From Paracoccaceae bacterium (lineage in GTDB: Bacteria; Pseudomonadota; Alphaproteobacteria; Rhodobacterales; Rhodobacteraceae), in the NCBI GenBank assembly GCA_024742655.1, contig JANSYB010000173.1, positions 1-5,883 on the forward strand: a DNA stretch of 5,883 nucleotides, in the 5' to 3' direction. A program made the translations under genes and the position numbers. Positions 1-4,874 of the stretch are shown here, piece after piece (position 1 is the stretch's first letter; every line of letters starts with the position of its first letter). Below the pieces are notes generated by a model. It was not told the DNA's origin. It saw only the letters and a program-made list of their open reading frames with translations, and searched no databases.

Positions 1-381
1 CACCCGGTCTGGCCCGGCATGCGCGAGCGCAAGTTCGGCCGCATCATCGTCATCAGCTCGATCAACGGTCAGAAGGGCCAGTTCGCGCAGGTGAACTATG
101 CCGCGACCAAGGCGGGTGATCTCGGCATCATCAAGAGCCTGGCCCAGGAAGGCGCGCGCGCCGGCATCACCGCCAACGCGGTCTGCCCGGGCTACATCGC
201 CACGGAAATGGTCATGGCCGTGCCGGAAAAGGTGCGCGAATCGATCATCAGCATGATTCCGGCCGGTCGTCTGGGCGAGCCCGAGGAGATCGCGCGCTGC
301 GTGACGTTCCTGGCGTCCGAGGAGTCCGGCTTCATCAACGGTTCGACCATTTCGGCCAACGGGGCGCAGTTCTTCGTCTGA
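1..381 (+). CDS. phaB: Acetoacetyl-CoA reductase, 5'-truncated by the window edge
   Basis: This is the last 126 residues of a short-chain dehydrogenase/reductase (family length about 240). It reduces acetoacetyl-CoA to (R)-3-hydroxybutyryl-CoA with NADPH for polyhydroxybutyrate synthesis in the cytoplasm. The frame is open from base 1, so the Met codon at 19 is internal. Visible residue 20 is the catalytic Ser (motif ISSINGQKGQF), Tyr33 and Lys37 form the YxxxK pair (NYAATKAG), and Gln27 and Gln30 match the substrate-contacting glutamines of PhaB. The NGQKGQF segment is what separates PhaB from the closely related FabG. The C-terminus has the usual SDR ending (EEIARCVTFLAS, then GSTISANGAQ). 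The NADPH-binding TGxxxGIG motif lies outside the window. By family habit a thiolase gene (phaA) would be expected upstream; this is inference. A terminator follows 27 nt after the stop. Confidence 0.93.
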   Translation, partial: HPVWPGMRERKFGRIIVISSINGQKGQFAQVNYAATKAGDLGIIKSLAQEGARAGITANAVCPGYIATEMVMAVPEKVRESIISMIPAGRLGEPEEIARCVTFLASEESGFINGSTISANGAQFFV

Positions 382-407
382 GACAGCCTGGCAGCCGACA
401 ATTCATT

Positions 408-434
408 GGGCCGTCCCTTGTGGGCGGCCCTTTT
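408..434 (+). terminator. Rho-independent terminator of phaB
   Basis: Arms GGGCCG-T-CCC and GGGCGGCCC pair over 9 bp with one bulged T and a TTGT loop (408-430). TTTT follows directly (431-434), then CTGTTC. The position just after the phaB stop fits transcription ending for phaB. The minus-strand reading lacks a T run after the stem, so the terminator is mainly for the plus strand. Confidence 0.8.
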
Positions 435-452
435 CTGTTCGGGAAGGGGACA

Positions 453-479
453 GGGGCCGGCCCGTGACAGGCCGGCCCC
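453..479. terminator. Strong GC hairpin between phaB and the minus-strand small gene
   Basis: A perfect 10-bp inverted repeat, GGGGCCGGCC (453-462) and GGCCGGCCCC (470-479), encloses the 7-nt loop CGTGACA. It begins 25 nt past the stop of the 39-codon minus-strand gene, so it could end that transcript. Neither side has a proper T run (minus strand continues TGTCCCC, plus strand TTGCTTTCC), so its function as an intrinsic terminator is uncertain. Each arm contains the palindromic 8-mer GGCCGGCC. Confidence 0.5.
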
Positions 480-504
480 TTGCTTTCCGCATGACTTGCA
501 ACGA

Positions 505-624
505 TCAGCGGAAGGTGCGCTTGCCGCGAAACCAGGCCCAGAAATCGTTGAGCATGGCGCCCCGCGCCGCATGGGCGGCGTCAAAGGCATTGCGGGTTCT
601 GTCGGTTGTCGGGGCTTCGATCAT
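505..624 (-). CDS. Small hypothetical protein, 39 aa, divergent from lysR
   Basis: I do not recognise this protein with certainty. The ATG at 624-622 was chosen because AAAGGA (638-633) lies 8 nt upstream, a good Shine-Dalgarno. A longer frame reaching to about 705 has no such site and would run through the promoter region. The peptide is Ala/Arg-rich with net charge about +3. It has a likely helix over residues 12-33, an aromatic cluster FWAWF (28-32), and a basic tail RGKRTFR. It has no signal peptide and no transmembrane segment long enough to call. The style (short, basic, one helix, Trp-containing) resembles the many small uncharacterised peptides of Rhodobacteraceae, including those near DUF1127, but I see no diagnostic DUF1127 motif. 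Its gene diverges from a LysR regulator, the classic placing of a LysR target. It could also be a chance frame. Confidence 0.55.
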   Translation of the reverse strand: MIEAPTTDRTRNAFDAAHAARGAMLNDFWAWFRGKRTFR

Positions 625-632
625 CTTTCCAA

Positions 633-638
633 TCCTTT
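633..638 (-). promoter_or_regulatory. Ribosome binding site deciding the small-gene start
   Basis: AAAGGA on the minus strand sits 8 nt before the ATG at 624. It favours the 39-aa start over the more distal in-frame Met codon near 705. Confidence 0.6.
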
Positions 639-658
639 CGAATTTCTTGTCTGATTGG

Positions 659-687
659 AATATGTTCTCTAGTAAGAGAAAGAACAA
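659..687 (-). promoter_or_regulatory. Candidate sigma70-type promoter of the small gene, with palindrome in the spacer
   Basis: On the minus strand, TTGTTC (687-682) as the -35 and CATATT (664-659) as the -10 are separated by exactly 17 nt. The spacer (681-665) contains the perfect 6-bp inverted repeat TTCTCT-AGTA-AGAGAA (665-680), so a protein bound there would compete with RNA polymerase. The predicted start near 652 would give a leader of about 28 nt that includes the Shine-Dalgarno. The hexamers are seen in the sequence; promoter activity and repression are inferred. Confidence 0.45.
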
Positions 688-694
688 ACCAGAC

Positions 695-717
695 TTTCTT
701 GGCATTCAGATAAGAAA
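695..717. promoter_or_regulatory. Candidate LysR-type operator (T-N11-A inside an inverted repeat)
   Basis: TTTCTT (695-700) and AAGAAA (712-717) are perfect inverted repeats separated by 11 nt. The inner T700 and A712 form the T-N11-A pattern typical of LysR-family binding boxes. The site lies 13-35 nt before the lysR start codon, suiting autoregulation, and upstream of the candidate minus-strand promoter, suiting activation. The region is AT-rich, so a chance match is possible. Confidence 0.4.
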
Positions 718-729
718 AATTGAACTGAT

Positions 730-1680
730 ATGAGCGATCGCCTGCCGCCCCTGACCGCGCTACGGGCCTTTGATGCCGCCGCCCGCCATATGTCATTCCA
801 GAAGGCAGCAGAGGAGTTGAACGTCACACCAGCCGCGCTGTCGTTCCAGATCAAGTCGCTGGAGGAACATTTCGGCGCGCCGCTGTTTCGACGCCTCAAC
901 CGGGCCGTTGAACTCACGGAGGCGGGTCGCGCGCTGGCCCCGGGGGCGCGTGACGGGTTCGAAACGCTCAGCGCGGCGTGGCGCAGCGCGCAACGGACAT
1001 TGGACAACACGACGCTGACCGTGACCGCGGGCCCGGCCTTTACCGCGACATGGCTGGCGCCCCGCCTCTACAGCTTCGTGCAGGCCCATCCCGAGATCGA
1101 GTTGCGTCTGAGCGCCAGCCTGTCGCTGGTTGACCTGACACGGTCCGAGGTCGACCTGGCCATCCGGTTCGGGTACGGGCCGGATGACCCGGCGCTGCAT
1201 GTCGAACACCTGATGGATGACTGGGTCACGCCGATGATGACGCCGCAAACCGCCCGCCGCTTTCCGGGCGAGGCGGGTCTGGCAGAGGTGCCGCTGATCC
1301 ACCAGGATGATATCCGGTTCCTGGATCCGCCCGTCGATTGGCCGGCCTGGTTCCGGGCCGCCGGGTTGCCGCCGCGCGACTGGGGTGGGCAACGGTTTTC
1401 GCAGGCCGACCACGCCATTGACGCCGCCTTGTCCGGGGCCGGCGCGGTTCTGGCCCGGATCAGTTTCGCGGGGCGTTTTCTGGATGACGGGCGGCTGGTC
1501 GCGCCGTTCAGGCCGGCATTGCGCACATTGGCCAAGTATCGGCTGTTATGCACAAAGGAAACCGCTGCACGGCCGCATGTCGCCGCGTTCCGGTCGTGGC
1601 TGTCGGACCAGGTGGCCGGGGTCGCGACGTTCGATCGCGACCACGACCTGCTGGATCCCGGGGATATCCCGAAGGCTTAG
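730..1680 (+). CDS. LysR-family transcriptional regulator, GcvA-like
   Basis: A 316-aa DNA-binding regulator of normal LysR length. Residues 5-64 form the winged helix-turn-helix domain. Its recognition region (MSFQKAAEELNVTPAALSFQIKSLE split over residues 21-45) and the opening RLPPLTALRAFDAAARH are typical of the GcvA/AmpR/TrpI-like subgroup. A linker helix follows, then a periplasmic-binding-protein-like effector domain from about residue 95 to 300. In it TVTAGPAFTATWLAPRL and SEVDLAIRFGYG are characteristic. The effector is unknown. The start at 730 is needed to keep the full HTH; the Shine-Dalgarno is weak, with no AGGAG-like site just upstream. It diverges from the 39-codon gene and shares with it a 105-bp AT-rich control region with two inverted repeats. 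Its TAG stop overlaps the stop of the converging DUF465 gene. No catalytic or structural lesion is visible. Confidence 0.92.
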   Translation: MSDRLPPLTALRAFDAAARHMSFQKAAEELNVTPAALSFQIKSLEEHFGAPLFRRLNRAVELTEAGRALAPGARDGFETLSAAWRSAQRTLDNTTLTVTAGPAFTATWLAPRLYSFVQAHPEIELRLSASLSLVDLTRSEVDLAIRFGYGPDDPALHVEHLMDDWVTPMMTPQTARRFPGEAGLAEVPLIHQDDIRFLDPPVDWPAWFRAAGLPPRDWGGQRFSQADHAIDAALSGAGAVLARISFAGRFLDDGRLVAPFRPALRTLAKYRLLCTKETAARPHVAAFRSWLSDQVAGVATFDRDHDLLDPGDIPKA

Positions 1681-1847
1681 ACGGTTTCGCTGAGCCGCTC
1701 GATCTCTTCCTTGATCCGCAGCTTTTGTTTCTTGAGTTCAGAGATTTCGAAATCGTTCGACCCGGGCGCGCGCTGCGCTTCTTCCACCTGGTCTGAGAGG
1801 GCCTGATGTTTCTTCTTCAGTTCCTCGATATGCGAACTCAAGCTCAT
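1677..1847 (-). CDS. DUF465 (YdcH-like) small coiled-coil protein, 56 aa
   Basis: A short, charged, almost entirely helical protein matching the DUF465/YdcH family: opening SLSSHIEELKKKHQALSDQV, then EISELKKQKLRIKEEIERL. Two heptad-rich helices (about residues 3-24 and 34-53) are joined by a turn at APGSND, suggesting an antiparallel coiled-coil hairpin. The molecular role of the family is not established. The ATG at 1847 was chosen because AGGAG (1860-1856) lies 8 nt upstream and the family motif starts there; an in-frame Met 15 codons further upstream lacks such support. The gene lies 107 nt downstream of the methyltransferase on the same strand, so it may have its own promoter. Its TAA stop overlaps the TAG stop of lysR. 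Confidence 0.88.
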   Translation of the reverse strand: MSLSSHIEELKKKHQALSDQVEEAQRAPGSNDFEISELKKQKLRIKEEIERLSETV

Positions 1848-1863
1848 GGGCGCGTCTCCTCTC

Positions 1864-1894
1864 AATATGTGTGTGCAGATCGAGTGCATCACAA
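1864..1894 (-). promoter_or_regulatory. Weak candidate promoter of the DUF465 gene
   Basis: On the minus strand TTGTGA (1894-1889) is followed after 17 nt by CACATA (1871-1866), or after 19 nt by CATATT (1869-1864). Both -10 matches are imperfect. The 107-nt gap before DUF465 (1848-1954) makes an own promoter plausible. The gap also holds a short hairpin, GCTGC-AGCC-GCAGC (1912-1925), that lacks a T run. Confidence 0.25.
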
Positions 1895-1954
1895 AATCCT
1901 GTCCGTGTCACGCTGCAGCCGCAGCATGATGGGCTGAAAATTGCGTAGAGTTTT

Positions 1955-2731
1955 TCACATTGCGGATGAAAAAGGCAAAGCTGCCCCAAGGCGCAGAATG
2001 CAAGACGTTGCCGTGTTGTAGTTTTCGCGATCCCCGTCATGGGTGTCGCCCTCGTGCAGAATCCACCCGTCATGCAGCCGGAAACCGGCGCGCCCGCCAC
2101 GCCGACCACGGATCAGAACCAGTCGTGCGGCGCGTCCCTTGCGGGGAATCAGCGGCAGAACCTCAAGGCTGCCGAGGACCTCGGTGGCGTGGGCCATCAT
2201 CTCTGGCAAGCGCTCTGCGCGCTGGATGAAGGTGACATGGCCCTTTGGTCTTGTGCGTTTGGCGGCGGTCCGGATCCAGTCACGCAGCGGCGTGGCCTCG
2301 CCCAGGGCGGTTTCGCGCCCGGCATCGGTGGCGCGTGTGCTGGTGGTGCGGTCGAAATAGGGCGGGTTGGCGATCACGTGATCGAATTGCCTTTCGCGCA
2401 AGGACGTAGGCAAATCGCTCAGATCGCCCTGGGTGACTTCCATCTTCAGATCGTTGGCCGCGGCATTGCGGTGCGCCAGCGCGGCATAGCCGGGTTGCAG
2501 TTCGAGCCCATGAAGCTGAACGCCCTCGATGCGCCGGCCAAGGCAGAGCGCCGCCACCCCCACACCACAGCCAAGATCCAGCACCGTCTCACCGGGGCGG
2601 GCCGCTACGCTGGCGGCCAGAAGAACAGGGTCGATACCCGCCCTGTAGCCGCGCCGCGGCTGCGTGATCCGCAACTGGCCACCAAGGAATTCATCCTCGG
2701 TCAGATCGCCGGCGGCCCAGTCATCTTTCAT
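1955..2731 (-). CDS. TrmN6-like (COG4123) SAM-dependent methyltransferase
   Basis: A 258-aa class I methyltransferase related to TrmN6/YfiC, which N6-methylates adenine 37 of tRNA1(Val) in enterobacteria. Residues 16-36 (LGGQLRITQPRRGYRAGIDP) are the family's N-terminal signature. Motif I VLDLGCGVG is at 50-58, binding SAM. The acidic residue after strand 2 is Glu77 (GLELQP), and the N6-amino-methyltransferase motif NPPY is at 122-125. The ending HDGDRENYN...GAALPF is the usual family tail, so the gene looks complete. The exact substrate in this organism is unproven; a ribosomal or other tRNA adenine is possible. The start overlaps the end of the DUF2007 gene by 11 nt (ATGAAAGATGA), which implies translational coupling. 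The opposite strand carries long open frames that are shadows of this GC-rich gene. Confidence 0.88.
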   Translation of the reverse strand: MKDDWAAGDLTEDEFLGGQLRITQPRRGYRAGIDPVLLAASVAARPGETVLDLGCGVGVAALCLGRRIEGVQLHGLELQPGYAALAHRNAAANDLKMEVTQGDLSDLPTSLRERQFDHVIANPPYFDRTTSTRATDAGRETALGEATPLRDWIRTAAKRTRPKGHVTFIQRAERLPEMMAHATEVLGSLEVLPLIPRKGRAARLVLIRGRRGGRAGFRLHDGWILHEGDTHDGDRENYNTATSCILRLGAALPFSSAM

Positions 2732-2939
2732 TCAGCTCGATCCCGTTATCCGTCAGGGCGCGGGAAGCGGCCGTCAAATCATCATCGGCGACCATCAGGC
2801 GACGGGGAAAGATGCCGATGCCACCCTCGAGGATGCTCATATTTACGTCCAATTCAAAGCAGTCTATACCCTCGCCCTGAAGCAATGCCTTGGCAAAGGC
2901 CATGATGGTCGGATCGGTCGTGCTGAGAAGCTGTTTCAT
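2721..2939 (-). CDS. DUF2007 protein (putative signal-transducing protein family), 72 aa
   Basis: A small cytoplasmic protein matching the DUF2007 pattern. The N-terminus MKQLLSTTDPTIMAFAKALL forms an opening strand and helix, GEGIDCFELDVNMSILEGG is the central conserved stretch, and FPRRLMVADDDLTAASRAL closes the ferredoxin-like fold. Length is normal for the family. Its biochemical function is not established, and the signal-transduction label rests on weak similarity to PII-like folds. It is the first gene of a two-gene unit with the methyltransferase, whose ATG lies inside its last codons. No strong Shine-Dalgarno precedes the ATG at 2939. It diverges from the polyprenyl synthase gene across about 55 nt, in which I see no convincing promoter hexamers on either strand. 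Confidence 0.87.
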   Translation of the reverse strand: MKQLLSTTDPTIMAFAKALLQGEGIDCFELDVNMSILEGGIGIFPRRLMVADDDLTAASRALTDNGIELNER

Positions 2940-2985
2940 GGGGATGACTTAAGGACACAGGGCGCTACTTGTCGAGCCATGTGAC

Positions 2986-2990
2986 AGGAG
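2986..2990 (+). promoter_or_regulatory. Ribosome binding site of the polyprenyl synthase gene
   Basis: AGGAG, 4 nt before ATG 2995 and 1 nt before GTG 2992. The spacing is short for either start but decides in favour of the ATG. Confidence 0.65.
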
Positions 2991-2994
2991 TGTG

Positions 2995-3996
2995 ATGGGA
3001 TTGGACCACGCCGTAACCAAGCCGCATGAGGCACTGGCACAGCATCTGGCGGGCAAGCTGGATGATGTGAATATCCTTATCCGCGACCGCATGGCATCGC
3101 GCCACGCACCGCGCATCCCCGAAGTGACCGCGCATCTGGTCGAGGCCGGCGGCAAGCGCCTGCGCCCGATGATGACGCTGGCGGCGGCGGATATGTGTGG
3201 CTATGACGGTGCCTTCGACGTGCATCTGGCGGCCACGGTCGAGTTCATTCACACCGCCACCCTGCTGCATGACGATGTGGTGGACGAAAGCGCGCAACGG
3301 CGCGGGCGGCCCACGGCGAACCTGCTTTGGGACAACAAATCAAGCGTTCTGGTGGGCGATTACCTGTTTGCCCGTGCGTTCCAGTTGATGGTCGAGACCG
3401 GGTCGCTGCGGGTGCTGGACATCCTGTCGAATGCCTCGGCCACGATTGCCGAGGGCGAGGTGCTGCAGCTGAGCGCGGCCCGTGATCTGCGCACCGATGA
3501 GGACATTTACCTTCAGGTGGTGCGCGGCAAGACGGCGGCGCTGTTTTCCGCCGCGACCGAGGTGGGCGGCGTGATCGCCGGGGTGCCCGAGGCGCAGATC
3601 AACGCGTTGTTCGATTACGGCGACGCGCTTGGCATCGCGTTCCAGATCGTCGATGACCTGCTGGATTATCAGGGCGAAAGCAAGGCGACGGGCAAGAATG
3701 TCGGTGACGATTTCCGTGAACGCAAGCTGACATTGCCGGTGATCAAGGCCGTGGCGGCGGCCTCCGAGGACGAGCGCGCGTTCTGGAAGCGCACCATCGA
3801 GAAGGGCGATCAGCGCGAGGGCGATCTGGAAGAGGCGCTGCGCCTGCTGGACCTGCACGGCGCGCTGGAGCAGACCCGGCAGGACGCGCTTGGCTGGGCC
3901 GCCAGGGCGCGCGACGCAATCACGTCCCTGCCTGCGCATCCGGTGCGTGACATGCTGAGTGATCTGTCGGATTACGTGGTGGCGCGCGTCAACTGA
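2995..3996 (+). CDS. ispB: Long-chain polyprenyl diphosphate synthase (ubiquinone side chain)
   Basis: A 333-aa trans-prenyltransferase that adds isopentenyl diphosphate units to an allylic primer, giving the C40-C50 tail of ubiquinone. Decaprenyl (Q-10) is expected in Rhodobacteraceae, where the gene is also called ddsA or sdsA. GGKRLRP (52-58) binds diphosphate. The first Asp-rich motif DDVVD is at 93-97 and the second, DDLLD, at 220-224, both intact for Mg2+ binding. KT (179-180) and GKNVGDDFRERKLTLPVI (233-250) are standard. Ala88, five residues before the first Asp motif, is small, as in long-chain enzymes. ATG 2995 is preferred over the in-frame GTG at 2992 because AGGAG (2986-2990) is 4 nt from the ATG but only 1 nt from the GTG. 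The gene diverges from DUF2007 and converges on ispE with a 32-nt gap. Confidence 0.93.
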   Translation: MGLDHAVTKPHEALAQHLAGKLDDVNILIRDRMASRHAPRIPEVTAHLVEAGGKRLRPMMTLAAADMCGYDGAFDVHLAATVEFIHTATLLHDDVVDESAQRRGRPTANLLWDNKSSVLVGDYLFARAFQLMVETGSLRVLDILSNASATIAEGEVLQLSAARDLRTDEDIYLQVVRGKTAALFSAATEVGGVIAGVPEAQINALFDYGDALGIAFQIVDDLLDYQGESKATGKNVGDDFRERKLTLPVIKAVAAASEDERAFWKRTIEKGDQREGDLEEALRLLDLHGALEQTRQDALGWAARARDAITSLPAHPVRDMLSDLSDYVVARVN

Positions 3997-4006
3997 GCTG
4001 GCGCGT

Positions 4007-4026
4007 CATGCCGGGCCACTGGCATG
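4007..4026. terminator. Short hairpin between the convergent ispB and ispE genes
   Basis: CATGCC (4007-4012) and GGCATG (4021-4026) form a 6-bp stem with an 8-nt loop in the 32-nt gap between the two stop codons. The place suits a shared bidirectional terminator. The stem is short and no T run follows on either strand, so this is only a weak candidate. Confidence 0.3.
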
Positions 4027-4028
4027 GT

Positions 4029-4874
4029 TCAAAGCAGGTCAGGCGGGTTGTTCAGTGTCACCGGTTTCACCCACCATGACGGATAGGCTTCGCTGAGCCG
4101 CCCTGCCGCGGCGCCGGCATTTTCCCCATCGAGATAGAGGCCGAAGCAGGTCGCCCCGGATCCGGTCATACGCGCCATCCGGCACCCTGATGTGACACTG
4201 ATCGCATCGAGGACCTGTTTGATGCGTGGCTCTGCCGCAATGGCAGGGGCCTCCAGGTCATTGCGTTGTTCGCGCAGCCACTCGATCAGGGTGGTCGGAT
4301 CCTGGCCCGTGGGCAAGGCGGTGGGCAGGCCGGGGTTGTCCCGGGTTTGCAGCCGGCCAAATACATCCGCTGTGGAGAGCGGAATGTTGGGATTGACGAG
4401 GACAGCGTACAGCGCGGGCATGTCGTGCAGGGTTTGAACATCCTCGCCGATGCCACGCATCCGGGCGGCCAAATTTCCGAGGCAGACGGGGACATCCGCG
4501 CCCAGCCCCACGACATTATCCGGAATGGGCTGACCGGTCAGCCCGGCCAGCGCGCGCAGGGTGGCCGCCGCATCCGAAGAGCCGCCCCCGAGGCCCGCGG
4601 CATGGGGCAGGACCTTTTCAAGCTGAATGTTGGCGTCGATCCCCATCAGGCGCGCGGCGCGCAGCACGAGGTTGTCATCGGTCGCGGGCACGCCATCCGA
4701 CATGGGGCCGGTGATGGTCAGTTTCGTGCCCGTGGCGCGTTCCACCGTGATCCGGTCGCCCACATCCGCAAACATGACCAGCGAATCCAACAGGTGATAC
4801 CCGTCGTCGCGCCGCCCTGTCACGTGCAGTGCAAGGTTGACCTTTGCCGGGGCAAAGGCCTCAACCGCCGTCAT
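4029..4874 (-). CDS. ispE: 4-diphosphocytidyl-2-C-methyl-D-erythritol kinase
   Basis: A 281-aa GHMP-family kinase that phosphorylates CDP-ME at the 2-hydroxyl with ATP, the fourth step of the MEP isoprenoid pathway; cytoplasmic. The N-terminus FAPAKVNLALHVTGRRDDGYH carries the catalytic Lys11. The glycine-rich ATP loop GLGGGSSDAAA is at 94-104, and Asp127 in GLGADVPVC is the catalytic base of the Lys-Asp pair. The third GHMP motif MTGSGATCFGLY begins at 236. Length is typical. The start at 4874 is fixed by homology and by GGAGG (4885-4881) 6 nt upstream, inside the TPR gene. Further upstream the frame is open for 60 codons but reads as an out-of-frame shadow of the TPR gene. The first 14 nt overlap the end of the TPR gene, so the two are probably one transcript. 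Confidence 0.96.
   Translation of the reverse strand: MTAVEAFAPAKVNLALHVTGRRDDGYHLLDSLVMFADVGDRITVERATGTKLTITGPMSDGVPATDDNLVLRAARLMGIDANIQLEKVLPHAAGLGGGSSDAAATLRALAGLTGQPIPDNVVGLGADVPVCLGNLAARMRGIGEDVQTLHDMPALYAVLVNPNIPLSTADVFGRLQTRDNPGLPTALPTGQDPTTLIEWLREQRNDLEAPAIAAEPRIKQVLDAISVTSGCRMARMTGSGATCFGLYLDGENAGAAAGRLSEAYPSWWVKPVTLNNPPDLL

Noticed and set aside
464..733. 89-codon plus-strand frame across the phaB-lysR gap
   Set aside because: It runs through the GC hairpin and the promoter region, has no ribosome binding site, and opposes the better supported small minus-strand gene.
793..1413. 206-codon minus-strand frame, and other frames opposite lysR
   Set aside because: Antisense to a full-length LysR regulator. 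The frames are Arg/Pro-rich shadows without start signals.
1912..1925. GCTGC-AGCC-GCAGC hairpin after the methyltransferase gene as a terminator
   Set aside because: The stem is only 5 bp and no T run follows on the minus strand, so it is not convincing on its own.
2039..2905. 288-codon open frame on the plus strand opposite the methyltransferase and DUF2007 genes
   Set aside because: It is antisense to two recognisable families, its translation shows no known domain and is rich in Arg/Gly/Gln as expected of a GC-rich shadow frame, and no ribosome binding site supports it.
3340..3939. 199-codon minus-strand frame opposite the polyprenyl synthase
   Set aside because: Antisense to an intact prenyltransferase with both Asp-rich motifs; the translation has no domain-like pattern.
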